A stretch of DNA of 64,000 nucleotides from the NCBI GenBank assembly GCA_016194985.1, contig JACQAK010000007.1, positions 1 to 64,000 on the forward strand. The letters run 5' to 3'. The translations under genes were made by a program, and so were the position numbers. Source of the DNA: Bacteroidota bacterium. GTDB lineage: Bacteria > Bacteroidota > Bacteroidia > B-17B0 > Aurantibacillaceae. The notes under the pieces are model-generated. The model saw only the letters and a program-made list of their open reading frames with translations. It ran no database searches and was not told the DNA's origin. Positions 9,493 to 18,772 of the stretch are shown piece after piece (position 1 is the stretch's first letter; each line of letters starts with the position of its first letter).

Positions 9493-10836
9493 ATGTCATT
9501 TGAAGGAAAAACGGTCTCATTTCACACCCTTGGTTGTAAACTGAATTTTTCAGAAACATCCACCATTGCCCGCCTTATGCAGGAAAAAGGATTTCAAAAA
9601 ATTCCGTTTGACGCCGGAGCGGATGTTTGTGTGATCAATACCTGTTCTGTGACTGAAAATGCCGATAAAGAATGTAAACAAATTGTTCGCTCGGCTCTTA
9701 GCAAAAATCCCGAAACCTTTATTGCCGTAGTGGGTTGTTATGCCCAACTCAAACCAGATGAAATTTCAAATATTGAAGGAGTGGATGTGGTATTAGGCGC
9801 TTCCGAAAAATTCAAATTACTGAACTATATTAATTTTGCCGGCAAAAATATTCATACCGAAATTCATAATTGTGAGATCTCGGATGTTAATACCTTTGTA
9901 GATTCCTTTTCTGTAGGCGACCGTACACGTTCATTCCTGAAAGTACAGGACGGGTGTGATTATAGTTGCACCTTTTGCACGATTCCTTTGGCCCGGGGCA
10001 AAAGCCGCAGCGATACTATCGAAAATGCAGTGGCTAATGCCAAACGTATTGCCGAAAGCGGAGTCAAAGAAATCGTTTTAACCGGTGTTAATCTGGGCGA
10101 TTTTGGCTACGGTATCGATATTGACAAAGACACAAAAAAACGTAAAAACTATACCTTTCTTGATTTAATAAAAGAACTGGATAAAGTAGAAGGCATCGAG
10201 CGAATCCGGATCTCTTCTATTGAACCTAATTTATTGACCAATGAAGTGATTGAATTTGTGGCACAATCAAAACGCTTTATGCCTCATTTCCATATTCCTT
10301 TACAAAGCGGGAATAACGATATTTTAGCAAAAATGAAACGTCGTTACAAACGCGAATTATATCAGGATCGTGTGGCAAAAATAAAAGAACTAATGCCGAA
10401 TTGTTGTATTGGTGTGGATGTCATTGTTGGATTTCCGGGCGAAACCAACGAGCACTTCACGGATACTTATAATTTCATTAACTCACTGGATGTATCTTAT
10501 TTACATGTATTTACATACAGCGAGCGCGATAATACCGAAGCCATTTCTCTGGCAGGGAAAGTAGATATGAGCGAGCGTAAACGCCGCAATAAAATGCTAC
10601 GGATTCTATCGGCAAAAAAACTACGTCAGTTCTACGAATCGCATTTAAATAAAGAATTTACGGTACTATTCGAACACGAACATAAAAATGGTATCATGAA
10701 CGGGTTTACCGAAAACTACATCAAAATTGTGTATCCTTTTGATGAAAAATTAGTGAACCAATCCCTTACTATTTCTACCAAATCTATAACAGAAGATGGG
10801 TTTGTAAGTGGAGAGTTAATTTCTGTTTTAGCTTAA
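9493..10836 (+). CDS. mtaB: tRNA t6A37 methylthiotransferase MtaB
   Basis: MtaB adds a methylthio group to N6-threonylcarbamoyladenosine at tRNA position 37. I choose the ATG at 9493 (447 residues) rather than an in-frame TTG at 9478, because a promoter box overlaps the upstream codons. The N-terminal MTTase domain has the three cluster-binding Cys in HTLGCKLN, INTCSV and VVGCYAQ. The radical SAM motif CDYSCTFC (CxxxCxxC) follows at about residues 152-159, then GVNLGDFG and SSIEPN. The C-terminal ~60 residues fit a TRAM domain. The length and all motifs are complete. The YrdC-family gene at 27962, which acts in the same modification pathway, is elsewhere in the window. Confidence 0.93.
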   Translation: MSFEGKTVSFHTLGCKLNFSETSTIARLMQEKGFQKIPFDAGADVCVINTCSVTENADKECKQIVRSALSKNPETFIAVVGCYAQLKPDEISNIEGVDVVLGASEKFKLLNYINFAGKNIHTEIHNCEISDVNTFVDSFSVGDRTRSFLKVQDGCDYSCTFCTIPLARGKSRSDTIENAVANAKRIAESGVKEIVLTGVNLGDFGYGIDIDKDTKKRKNYTFLDLIKELDKVEGIERIRISSIEPNLLTNEVIEFVAQSKRFMPHFHIPLQSGNNDILAKMKRRYKRELYQDRVAKIKELMPNCCIGVDVIVGFPGETNEHFTDTYNFINSLDVSYLHVFTYSERDNTEAISLAGKVDMSERKRRNKMLRILSAKKLRQFYESHLNKEFTVLFEHEHKNGIMNGFTENYIKIVYPFDEKLVNQSLTISTKSITEDGFVSGELISVLA

Positions 10837-10840
10837 TTAG

Positions 10841-10953
10841 TTGGGCGTACCCCTCCTATTGTCGGGTCGGCCCGCCGGCTGGCGGGACTCGCTTTTTTAG
10901 TTGCCCTTCGGGACAAATAAAAAGAGCTCAAACAAAGCCTCTATCCCTCACAC
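10841..10953 (-). repeat. structured intergenic repeat, family 1, copy A (inverted)
   Basis: Read on the minus strand this copy starts GTGAGGGATAGA. It then forms a hairpin (CTCTTTTTA ... TAAAAAAG with an inner GTCCC/GGGC stem), carries a near-palindromic CCCGCC...GGCGGG insert (10871-10886), and ends CCGACCC ... GGGGTACGCCCAA. The conserved head and tail match copy B at 11007-11103 and copy C at 30566-30669, while the hairpin sequences differ. Together with copy B it makes a head-to-head pair filling most of the 372-base gap between mtaB and ftsK. The 12-base heads TCTATCCCTCAC and GTGAGGGATAGA are perfect reverse complements. Confidence 0.75.
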
Positions 10954-11006
10954 AGGTTTACTTTAAAACTCAATCTTATTTTCCTATTTGATTTACTCTA
11001 AGCCGC

Positions 11007-11103
11007 GTGAGGGATAGAACGAAAATCCTTTTTATGAGGCACGAATAAAAAGATTGCAGTGATAGCCCGACCCCGCTGTCTCTTTGCGGGGACACGCCCA
11101 AAA
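11007..11103 (+). repeat. structured intergenic repeat, family 1, copy B
   Basis: The head is GTGAGGGATAGAA. Hairpin I is AATCCTTTTTAT / ATAAAAAGATT around GAGGCACGA. The linker is AGCCCGACC, hairpin II is CCCCGC / GCGGGG, and the tail is ACACGCCCAAAA. The first 60 bases are almost identical to copy C at 30566, including the whole of hairpin I, while hairpin II differs with both strands changed together. It ends about 105 bases before ftsK. I see nothing else of note between it and the ftsK start. Confidence 0.8.
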
Positions 11104-11208
11104 TTATTACCAAAACACCTTTAACTTATTAAAATTCCAACGTTTAAAACATTTTGAGTTTCTCCCTCAAATTGCCCGCCCCAACCTTATTTTTAATACC
11201 TATAAGCC

Positions 11209-13887
11209 ATGGCAACAACAAAAAATAAATTCAGGGAAAAACCTATTGAAGAAACTCCAAAAGCAGAGTCCTCTATCGATAAAAACGATATTGAAGAAAC
11301 TGTTTTAAGTTCTTCAAAAAATAAAGCAAAATCCGCCAAATCGGATTCAACAAAAACAAGCTCGTCAAAACCTAAAACAGAAAGTAAATCATCTGTTAGC
11401 GATACCAAAGCTTCTTTATTGGAACGATGGAATAAAACGGTCTCTATTTACAAAAACGAACGCACGCAAAAACTTATTGGCTTATTGTTGATGCTTGCCG
11501 GAGTTTACTTATTCATTGCCCTGCTCTCTTATATTTTTACCTGGGAAAAAGATCAGGACAAAGTGCTTGGCCCTTTATCTGAATTATTTGCTATCGACAC
11601 CAAAGTAGTGAACTGGCTTGGAAAGTTTGGTGCTTTGGTATCTCATCTGTTTATGTATAAATGGTTTGGTGTAGCCTCTTTTATTTTAGTACCCGTATTA
11701 ATTATTTATGGTTTACAAAAAATACTGAATAAACAAATTACCAAACCATCTTCCTTTACAGCAAAGTGGTTGTTTTTTATGGTATGGACAAGTCTGGTGC
11801 TATCGTTTTTCTTTCACGATAAATTATTTTTTCTGGGCGGAGGATATGGTTACATTTTAAATATTCAACTATCCAACTATGTGGGAAGCATTGGTACGCT
11901 GGCTATTTTAGCCTTTAGTATGCTGGCATTTTTAGTACTGAGTATCAATATGAATTTCAACATCAAAAAAGATGTATTGCCTAACCTGAACAACGAAGAT
12001 ATGATTGAAAAGGAGTTAACTGAAACTTCCAACACAATAAACCCTCATGCGAATACCGTTTTTGAAAAAGAACCCACGCTTAGTAAAGAGGAAGAAGAAG
12101 CTTTATTGAATTTTGAAATTATCTCAACAAACGACAATACCAAAGAAGGGCCTATTGAAGAGCTTATTGTTCCTGAAGAAAAACTAGATACCATTCCTTT
12201 AAATCTGGAGATTACACCAAAACCAGAAGATATAAAAAAAGAACTGGAATTTGAGATCAATAACCCGGGAGCTGACGAAATTTTAAAAGAACCTGAGTTT
12301 GTAAAAGAAGAACCTAAAGAAAATTCTATTTCGTTGGATGATGAAGTGAAAGCCGCACAATTAGTGGAAGAGTTTGGCCAATATGATCCTACACTGGATT
12401 TAGGACACTATCAATTCCCAAGCTATGAACTATTAATTGATTACGGTACAGGAAATGCAAAGGTTAGTAACGAAGAATTAACGGCCAACAAAGACCGCAT
12501 TGTTAATACTCTTAAAAACTACGGGATTGAAATTGATAAAATTTCTGCCATTGTTGGTCCCACTGTTACCTTATACGAAATTGTTCCGGCACCTGGTGTT
12601 CGTATCTCTAAAATTAAAAACCTGGAAGATGATATTGCCCTGAGTTTAGCAGCCTTAGGAATCCGTATCATTGCCCCTATTCCGGGCCGAGGTACAATTG
12701 GTATTGAAGTACCTAATCAAACTCCTGAAATGGTTCCTATGCGTAACATCATTGCTTCTGATAAGTTTCAAAACACCACGCATGATTTACCAATTGCCTT
12801 AGGTAAAACCATTAACAATGAGATTTTTATTGCCGATTTAGCCAAGATGCCCCACTTACTAATGGCCGGAGCGACAGGGCAGGGTAAATCTGTTGGATTA
12901 AATGCCATATTGGTTTCGTTATTGTACAAAAAACATCCTGCTCAAATTAAGTTTGTGCTGGTAGATCCAAAAAAAGTTGAATTAACCTTATTCAATAAGA
13001 TCGAACGTCACTTCTTAGCCAAACTTCCTAATGCCGAAGATGCTATTATTACTGATAATACGAAGGTTATCCATACCTTAAATTCCTTATGTATTGAAAT
13101 GGATAATCGTTATGCATTATTGCAGGATGCTCAGGTAAGAAACATTAAAGAGTACAATGTGAAGTTCATTAATCGCAAATTAAATCCAAATGAAGGCCAT
13201 AAATACTTACCATACATTGTATTGGTGGTGGATGAGTTTGCCGATTTAATTATGACTGCCGGTAAAGAAGTAGAAACACCAATTGCCCGTTTGGCTCAGT
13301 TGGCTCGTGCTATTGGTATTCACCTGATCATTGCCACACAGCGTCCTTCCGTAAATATTATTACAGGAACCATCAAAGCTAATTTCCCGGCCCGTATTGC
13401 TTTCCGTGTAACCAGTAAAATAGATTCACGTACCATTTTAGATGCCGGTGGAGCCGAGCAATTAATAGGACGCGGTGATATGTTATTAAGTACCGGCAAC
13501 GATTTGATCCGTATTCAATGTGCTTTTGTTGATACACCGGAAGCCGAAAAAATAACAGAATTCATTGGTTCTCAGCGTGCCTACCCTAGTGCCTTTTTAT
13601 TACCAGAATATGTGGGTGAAGACGGTAGCGACGGCAAAGAAGATATTGATTTGAGTGAGCGTGATAAAATGTTTGATGAAGCTGCTAAACTGGTGGTTCA
13701 ATTCCAACAGGGCTCTGCGTCTTTCTTACAACGTAAATTAAAATTAGGGTATAACCGCGCGGGTCGTATTGTTGATCAATTAGAAGCTGCAGGTATCATC
13801 GGACAATTTGAAGGATCAAAAGCACGTGAAGTAAAATGCAAGGATATGGCTCAGCTGGATGAGATTATCAGAAGCATTAAAGGATAA
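11209..13887 (+). CDS. ftsK: DNA translocase FtsK/SpoIIIE
   Basis: FtsK pumps chromosomal DNA through the closing septum and positions dif sites for XerCD recombination. The 892-residue protein has a charged, Lys/Ser-rich N-terminal tail and several membrane helices between about residues 85 and 250. An acidic, Glu-rich linker follows (about 260-380). The motor then has Walker A GATGQGKS (about 554-561), DPKKVELTLF and Walker B IVLVVDEFADLI (about 670), plus IATQRPS. The C-terminal ~70 residues form the winged-helix gamma domain that reads KOPS (FLQRKLKLGYNRAGRIVDQLE). The start ATG at 11209 fits the family. Many Bacteroidota have lolA next; here a transglutaminase gene follows. Confidence 0.95.
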   Translation: MATTKNKFREKPIEETPKAESSIDKNDIEETVLSSSKNKAKSAKSDSTKTSSSKPKTESKSSVSDTKASLLERWNKTVSIYKNERTQKLIGLLLMLAGVYLFIALLSYIFTWEKDQDKVLGPLSELFAIDTKVVNWLGKFGALVSHLFMYKWFGVASFILVPVLIIYGLQKILNKQITKPSSFTAKWLFFMVWTSLVLSFFFHDKLFFLGGGYGYILNIQLSNYVGSIGTLAILAFSMLAFLVLSINMNFNIKKDVLPNLNNEDMIEKELTETSNTINPHANTVFEKEPTLSKEEEEALLNFEIISTNDNTKEGPIEELIVPEEKLDTIPLNLEITPKPEDIKKELEFEINNPGADEILKEPEFVKEEPKENSISLDDEVKAAQLVEEFGQYDPTLDLGHYQFPSYELLIDYGTGNAKVSNEELTANKDRIVNTLKNYGIEIDKISAIVGPTVTLYEIVPAPGVRISKIKNLEDDIALSLAALGIRIIAPIPGRGTIGIEVPNQTPEMVPMRNIIASDKFQNTTHDLPIALGKTINNEIFIADLAKMPHLLMAGATGQGKSVGLNAILVSLLYKKHPAQIKFVLVDPKKVELTLFNKIERHFLAKLPNAEDAIITDNTKVIHTLNSLCIEMDNRYALLQDAQVRNIKEYNVKFINRKLNPNEGHKYLPYIVLVVDEFADLIMTAGKEVETPIARLAQLARAIGIHLIIATQRPSVNIITGTIKANFPARIAFRVTSKIDSRTILDAGGAEQLIGRGDMLLSTGNDLIRIQCAFVDTPEAEKITEFIGSQRAYPSAFLLPEYVGEDGSDGKEDIDLSERDKMFDEAAKLVVQFQQGSASFLQRKLKLGYNRAGRIVDQLEAAGIIGQFEGSKAREVKCKDMAQLDEIIRSIKG

Positions 13888-13931
13888 AATATATTTTATT
13901 TAATTAGAAAAAAGGGGATTCGCCAGTTAAA

Positions 13932-14711
13932 ATGAATGTACTTATAAAGAATCTCTTTTTTTTGCTCACATTTAGCATTTTTACAACTACCTTATCTGCT
14001 CAGGAAACTGATACTATTGCAGAAAAACCTGAACCTGATGCCATCAACACAGGTTCCGCCAGCATTTTTGATTCGGCAGCAGTAGCCAGGTACGAGAATG
14101 TTGATCATATTGTACTGGCTATGAAAAAGCTCAGTAAAAAAACACCTATACTGGCAAAAGAAATTACCGCTCCTTTTACATCCGAAGAAGAAAAAGTAAG
14201 AGCATTGTTTGTTTGGGTCACCAATAACATTTCTTATGACTGTGCGGCTTATCATGCCAAGCCACCTCATGCAGGTAATTTAAGTTACAAAACGCAGGCA
14301 GAGCTGGAAGCAAAACTTGACAAGTACTATTCTAATATTGCAACACTTACCGTTAGAAATAAAAAAGCCGTATGTGAAGGGTATTCCGTTTTGTTTTGGC
14401 AGCTATGCAAAGTAAACGGAATCCATTGTCAATTAGTGGATGGCAGGGCCAGTGAAAACAAAGACAAAATAAAAAGACTGCGAAGTAAGAAAAAATTTAA
14501 CACCAATCACATGTGGAATAAAGTACAAGTAAACGGCGTGTGGTACTATATTGATGTAACCTGGGCAAGTGGCTATTGCGATCCACCGGTAACCAAATTT
14601 TTCAAAAAATTTAACCCCTTCTATTTCCTTACACCCCTTGATAAATTATTTCCCACACATGCAGAAAATATCAAGCTTACAGAAAAACGAAATCATCCCA
14701 TTTCTGAATGA
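13932..14711 (+). CDS. secreted transglutaminase-like protein
   Basis: This 259-residue protein has a signal peptide (1-24, ending LSAQ) and a transglutaminase-like (papain-fold) domain. The apparent triad is Cys in KAVCEGYSVLFWQLC (about 148), His in NHMWNKVQV (about 192) and Asp in YYIDVTWA (about 208). In bacteria such domains are usually peptidases or amidases rather than cross-linkers, and the substrate is unknown. The 44-base gap after ftsK has no terminator, so the two genes may be co-transcribed. A bidirectional terminator follows at 14744. Confidence 0.85.
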   Translation: MNVLIKNLFFLLTFSIFTTTLSAQETDTIAEKPEPDAINTGSASIFDSAAVARYENVDHIVLAMKKLSKKTPILAKEITAPFTSEEEKVRALFVWVTNNISYDCAAYHAKPPHAGNLSYKTQAELEAKLDKYYSNIATLTVRNKKAVCEGYSVLFWQLCKVNGIHCQLVDGRASENKDKIKRLRSKKKFNTNHMWNKVQVNGVWYYIDVTWASGYCDPPVTKFFKKFNPFYFLTPLDKLFPTHAENIKLTEKRNHPISE

Positions 14712-14743
14712 TTGAGACAATTAACTTGCCTCTTTTCGATCGT

Positions 14744-14782
14744 AAAAAAACTCCCATTTGATTGGCAAATGGGAGTTTTTTT
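14744..14782. terminator. bidirectional intrinsic terminator
   Basis: CTCCCATTTG (14751-14760) pairs perfectly with CAAATGGGAG (14766-14775) around a 5-base loop, flanked by an A-run on the left and a T-run on the right. It lies between the convergent transglutaminase and U32 genes and can serve both. Confidence 0.93.
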
Positions 14783-14798
14783 ATGGGTTCATTTTCTG

Positions 14799-16661
14799 TT
14801 AATCCTCTTCTTCAAATTCCAATTCGGCATCTTTTTCCCAAATCTCCATTTCGCAAGGCTTGCAGTTAAATTTCAATTTGTAGGCATTGTCGCCATGTGT
14901 TAAGGTCAGAGGTTCTACTACTTTTTCTCCCATCGTCTCTCTTTGAAAACGGGCACATTTACCCAACTCATACTTCACACAATATTTGGTAACCATCACG
15001 CGTGATTTTCCGGGATCCCATTGTAATTCAAACGCCTTTTCAATCTCTGTTACACCATGTCGCTTATAAAAAGCCCGTGCCATATGATTGGCCACGTTGT
15101 ATGTGAAATCCAATTGAGATACAGGATATGGATGATCTGTTTTTTTAATTTGGAACTCTTCTCTGTGGTATTCCTTTATTCTGATATCTATCAATTGTTC
15201 CAATACCACCCGTCTTATCTCATTGATCTTTGAGATTGGCAAAAACCAATTTTGAGAGAAATCTACTTCAATAGCATCAATAATAAAAGGGGTACTACCG
15301 GCCTTCGACAAATTCTTTTTAATATTAGGCGTTGTTGACTCTTCATTCTTAGCCAACTCTTTAGCAGATTCAAACGAAGAAACACTTGTATGTCCGTCTT
15401 CATCAATAGCAACTAATTGAAATCCATTATCAGTTTCCGAGAACTTCAGATTTACTCCTATTTTACGAATAGCGCTGTCATCCCTTTCTACCAGGCGATT
15501 GAACTCCGCATCCGAATTTCGGTAAATGATGGTACCCGGTTTAATATTTTTAAAAGTATTTGGGACAACAATATTATTAATGATAATATTGATTTGCATG
15601 CCATCCGGCTCATTATTCTCATTAATGAAATACAAGCCGTCTCCATTATTTAATTTCTCGTAGTTTTCAATAATATAGCCATTGGCCTTGGTATCAATTA
15701 ACTTACCAATGTATTGCCCTTGCGATTTAGGACTTTCCCACGAACCAATTTTTGCTTTTCGCTTATTAACGAAATAATCTGTATACCCTCTGTTAAAACT
15801 TCTATCCATTTCGGGATCAAAGTTAAAGAAGGTACGACCGGAAGAGGCTTTTTGATACGTCTCATTATTTTCCAGGAAAGCATCAAGTTTCTTACGCAAA
15901 TAAGAGGTGTTATTTTTCACATACACCATATCTTTCAACCGTCCTTCAATTTTAAAAGAAGTAACCCCCGCTTCAATCAGATTTGGCAATTGATCACTTA
16001 AATCTAAATCTTTGATGGATAATAAATGGCTGTTTGAAATAAGTGTTTTTCCGGTACCATCCACCAAATTGTAGGGCAATCGGCAGTTTTGCGCACAGGA
16101 ACCTCTATTGGCACTTCGTTCACCATTAGCAATACTCATATAACAATTACCGCTAAACGACACGCACAATGCACCGGAAACGAAAAATTCCAGTTCCACA
16201 TCAGTGGCCTGATGAATTTCTTTTATCTGATCTAAATTCAGTTCGCGGGCCAGTACCACACGTTTCATTCCGGCATCCGCCAAAAATTTCACATGCCTGG
16301 GATCGCGATTATTGGCTTGTGTACTCGCATGGATCACAATGGGTGGTAAATCCATTTCCAATACAGCCATATCTTGTACGATCAGTGCGTCAACACCAAT
16401 AGCATACAATTGATGAATAAGTTTTTTACAATCTTCCAGTTCATGGTCGTAAAGAATAGTATTAACTACCACAAACACCTGTGCTTTAAACAAATGCGCA
16501 TATTCTACCAATTCTTCTATATCTTCAATAGAATTGGTAGCATTTGAACGGGCGCCAAATTGAGGAGCTCCAATATAAACAGCATCTGCTCCGGCATTAA
16601 TGGCTGCCATACCCTGCACCAGGTTTTTGGCCGGTGCTAAAATTTCAACTTTCTTTTTCAT
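14799..16661 (-). CDS. U32 family protein (putative tRNA/rRNA hydroxylation enzyme)
   Basis: This 620-residue protein carries the U32 signature: PAKNLVQGMAAINAGADAVYIG at the N-terminus and the Cys-bearing core SGALCVSFSGNCYMS ... NRGSCAQNCR, in which several Cys likely bind an iron-sulfur cluster. The family was named for peptidases, but characterised members (E. coli TrhP, RlhA) act in prephenate-dependent hydroxylation of tRNA or 23S rRNA, so an RNA-modification role is more likely than proteolysis. The C-terminal third contains another Cys group (KYCVKYELGKCARF ... FNCKPCEMEIW). The last residues are acidic (ELEFEEED). The start at 16661 has a Bacteroidota promoter directly upstream. Confidence 0.85.
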   Translation of the reverse strand: MKKKVEILAPAKNLVQGMAAINAGADAVYIGAPQFGARSNATNSIEDIEELVEYAHLFKAQVFVVVNTILYDHELEDCKKLIHQLYAIGVDALIVQDMAVLEMDLPPIVIHASTQANNRDPRHVKFLADAGMKRVVLARELNLDQIKEIHQATDVELEFFVSGALCVSFSGNCYMSIANGERSANRGSCAQNCRLPYNLVDGTGKTLISNSHLLSIKDLDLSDQLPNLIEAGVTSFKIEGRLKDMVYVKNNTSYLRKKLDAFLENNETYQKASSGRTFFNFDPEMDRSFNRGYTDYFVNKRKAKIGSWESPKSQGQYIGKLIDTKANGYIIENYEKLNNGDGLYFINENNEPDGMQINIIINNIVVPNTFKNIKPGTIIYRNSDAEFNRLVERDDSAIRKIGVNLKFSETDNGFQLVAIDEDGHTSVSSFESAKELAKNEESTTPNIKKNLSKAGSTPFIIDAIEVDFSQNWFLPISKINEIRRVVLEQLIDIRIKEYHREEFQIKKTDHPYPVSQLDFTYNVANHMARAFYKRHGVTEIEKAFELQWDPGKSRVMVTKYCVKYELGKCARFQRETMGEKVVEPLTLTHGDNAYKLKFNCKPCEMEIWEKDAELEFEEED

Positions 16662-16673
16662 TGTTCAGATTGG

Positions 16674-16704
16674 CAAAGGTCTGCATTTATTTGCTTGATT
16701 GCAA
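16674..16704 (-). promoter_or_regulatory. Bacteroidota-type promoter of the U32 gene
   Basis: On the minus strand TTG (16702-16704) is followed after 20 bases by GACCTTTG (16674-16681), a 7/8 match to the TAnnTTTG -7 box. The box ends 12 bases before the start codon, implying a very short leader. Confidence 0.55.
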
Positions 16705-16710
16705 ATGAGA

Positions 16711-16751
16711 TAAAAAAAGTCCCATCTGCACAGCAAATGGGACTTTTTATC
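16711..16751 (-). terminator. intrinsic terminator of ahcY
   Basis: GTCCCATCTG (16719-16728) pairs with CAAATGGGAC (16733-16742), with one G-T type wobble, and is flanked by A-rich and T-rich runs. It follows the stop codon of the minus-strand ahcY gene. Its sequence resembles the terminator at 14744. Confidence 0.9.
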
Positions 16752-16765
16752 GTTAATCTTTGGGA

Positions 16766-18085
16766 TTAGTATCTGTAAGCATCCGATTTGAAAGGACCTT
16801 CCACTTTTACACCAATATAATCCGCTTGTTCTTGGTTCAAAGTATCTAATTCCACACCAATTTTAGCTAAGTGTAAACGAGCTACTTTTTCATCTAAAAT
16901 TTTTGGTAACACATATACTTTTTTCTCATAAGCAGCTGTATTTGTCCATAATTCCAATTGAGCCAACGTTTGATTTGTAAATGAGTTACTCATTACAAAA
17001 CTTGGGTGACCTGTAGCACAACCTAAATTCACTAAACGACCTTCTGCCAAAACAATAATGTCTTTACCGTTGATCGTGTATTTATCTACCTGAGGTTTGA
17101 TAGTATCTTTAGTAGTACCATAAGTTTTGTTTAACCAGGCCATATCAATCTCTGTATCGAAGTGACCAATGTTACAAACAATAGCACCATGTTTCATAGA
17201 TTCGAAATGACGGCCAACAACGATGTCTTTATTACCGGTTGTTGTAACGATGATGTCTGCTAATTTAACAGCATTATCCATTTTTTGTACCTGATAGCCA
17301 TCCATAGCAGCTTGTAATGCACAAATAGGATCGATTTCAGTAACAATAACACGAACACCCTGAGATGATAACGATTGAGCTGAACCTTTACCTACATCGC
17401 CATAACCAGCCACAACGGCAACTTTTCCGGCTAACATGATATCGGTAGCACGACGGATAGCATCCACTAATGATTCACGGCAACCATATTTATTATCAAA
17501 TTTAGATTTAGTAACAGAGTCATTTACATTAATTGCAGGTAACAACAATGTACCTTTTGCCATACGCTCATATAAACGGTGAACACCGGTTGTAGTTTCT
17601 TCTGATAACCCTCTGATTCCTTTAGCTAATTCAGGGTATTGATCAAATACCATATTAGTTAAATCACCACCATCATCTAAGATCATATTTAAAGGTTTGC
17701 GGTCTTCGCCAAACCACAGGGTTTGTTCAATACACCAGTCAAATTCTTCTGCTGTCATACCTTTCCAAGCATAAACCTGAATACCTGCAGCTGCAATAGC
17801 TGCGGCAGCATGATCCTGAGTTGAGAAAATGTTACAAGAAGACCAGGTTACTTCTGCCCCTAATTCCACTAACGTTTCAATTAAAACGGCAGTTTGAATA
17901 GTCATATGTAAGCAACCTGCAATACGAGCACCAGCTAAAGGCTTAGACTTACCATACTCAGCACGAAGCGCCATTAATCCCGGCATTTCTTCCTCTGCTA
18001 ATTTAATTTCTTTACGACCCCATTCTGCTAATGAGATGTCTTTTACTTTGTACGCTAAGTACTTTCCTGTTGCTACTGCTGACAT
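16766..18085 (-). CDS. ahcY: adenosylhomocysteinase
   Basis: AhcY hydrolyses S-adenosylhomocysteine to homocysteine and adenosine, removing the product that inhibits methyltransferases. The 439-residue protein has the full family architecture: [21 protein letters not shown] near the N-terminus, [37 protein letters not shown], the NAD-binding [11 protein letters not shown] and the C-terminal [12 protein letters not shown] that completes the partner subunit's active site. The ATG at 18085 agrees with the family. A near-consensus promoter and a strong terminator bracket it as a single-gene unit. Confidence 0.97.
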   Translation of the reverse strand: MSAVATGKYLAYKVKDISLAEWGRKEIKLAEEEMPGLMALRAEYGKSKPLAGARIAGCLHMTIQTAVLIETLVELGAEVTWSSCNIFSTQDHAAAAIAAAGIQVYAWKGMTAEEFDWCIEQTLWFGEDRKPLNMILDDGGDLTNMVFDQYPELAKGIRGLSEETTTGVHRLYERMAKGTLLLPAINVNDSVTKSKFDNKYGCRESLVDAIRRATDIMLAGKVAVVAGYGDVGKGSAQSLSSQGVRVIVTEIDPICALQAAMDGYQVQKMDNAVKLADIIVTTTGNKDIVVGRHFESMKHGAIVCNIGHFDTEIDMAWLNKTYGTTKDTIKPQVDKYTINGKDIIVLAEGRLVNLGCATGHPSFVMSNSFTNQTLAQLELWTNTAAYEKKVYVLPKILDEKVARLHLAKIGVELDTLNQEQADYIGVKVEGPFKSDAYRY

Positions 18086-18126
18086 GTTTATTTTATTGAT
18101 TTAAAAGTTTATTTTTTGTAATTATG

Positions 18127-18158
18127 CAAAGATAAGATATAAGTTTGTAACACTCAAA
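18127..18158 (-). promoter_or_regulatory. consensus Bacteroidota promoter of ahcY
   Basis: On the minus strand TTTG (18155-18158), then 20 bases, then TATCTTTG (18127-18134) match the -33/-7 consensus exactly in sequence and spacing. The start codon lies about 41 bases downstream. This is the clearest promoter in the window. Confidence 0.78.
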
Positions 18159-18184
18159 CTATTAAAAGGTTTATTAATTAAGAT

Positions 18185-18772
18185 TTGGTAGAGGTTTTTA
18201 ACATAAAAAAAGGGTTGTTCTTTGGGTTATTGAACCTGAAAGACTTCGCGATAATGAACCAACTAAGCATTAAACGGGATATTGAGACCAAAGGCAAAGA
18301 CTACCTGATAAAGAAGTTAATTGATGAAGATTGTCAAATATCCTATGATGATAAAGGAAAACCTTATTTAAAAGGGGATTCAAGGCATATTTCCGTGTCT
18401 CATTCACATGATAAACTGGCGATAATTGTTAATGAAACTGAGGCTACAGGCATTGACATTGAGTTAATAAGGGATAAAGTATTAAAAATCAGACATAAGT
18501 TTTTAACCGATCAGGAGCTTCTCGACACAAAGGAAGATATTGAAAAGTTATTGATTTATTGGGCCGCCAAAGAAACTCTCTATAAAATATACGGACTCAA
18601 AGAAGTGGATTTTATAAAACATTTATTGATTAAACCATTTACAAAACATAATTTAGGAACAATTATTGGAGAAATAAACCTGCCCGATTTTAAAGAAGTA
18701 TTTGAAATGAACTACCAATTATTAGATGACTATGTATTGGTGTATGCCTTAACTAAAATAACAGCTTGCTAA
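18185..18772 (+). CDS. 4'-phosphopantetheinyl transferase
   Basis: The enzyme transfers the phosphopantetheine arm from CoA to acyl or peptidyl carrier proteins. The family signatures are GIDIE (about 89-93) and WAAKETLYK (about 123-131), giving the Mg-binding Asp/Glu residues, plus the substrate loop ISVSHSHD. The start is uncertain: a stop codon sits at 18179, a TTG at 18185 gives 195 residues, and an ATG at 18254 gives 172. I prefer 18185 because the extra residues (KKGLFFGLLNLKD) resemble the usual N-terminus. It is the first gene of a five-gene operon and ends overlapping the next start by seven bases. Confidence 0.85.
   Translation: MVEVFNIKKGLFFGLLNLKDFAIMNQLSIKRDIETKGKDYLIKKLIDEDCQISYDDKGKPYLKGDSRHISVSHSHDKLAIIVNETEATGIDIELIRDKVLKIRHKFLTDQELLDTKEDIEKLLIYWAAKETLYKIYGLKEVDFIKHLLIKPFTKHNLGTIIGEINLPDFKEVFEMNYQLLDDYVLVYALTKITAC

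Noticed and set aside
11084-11308. 74-residue frame overlapping the ftsK start
   Set aside because: It crosses the tail of repeat copy B and the ftsK N-terminus in another frame; its composition looks non-coding.
15417-16402. Plus-strand frames opposite the U32 gene
   Set aside because: They are antisense shadows of a well-supported U32 family gene and have no motifs.
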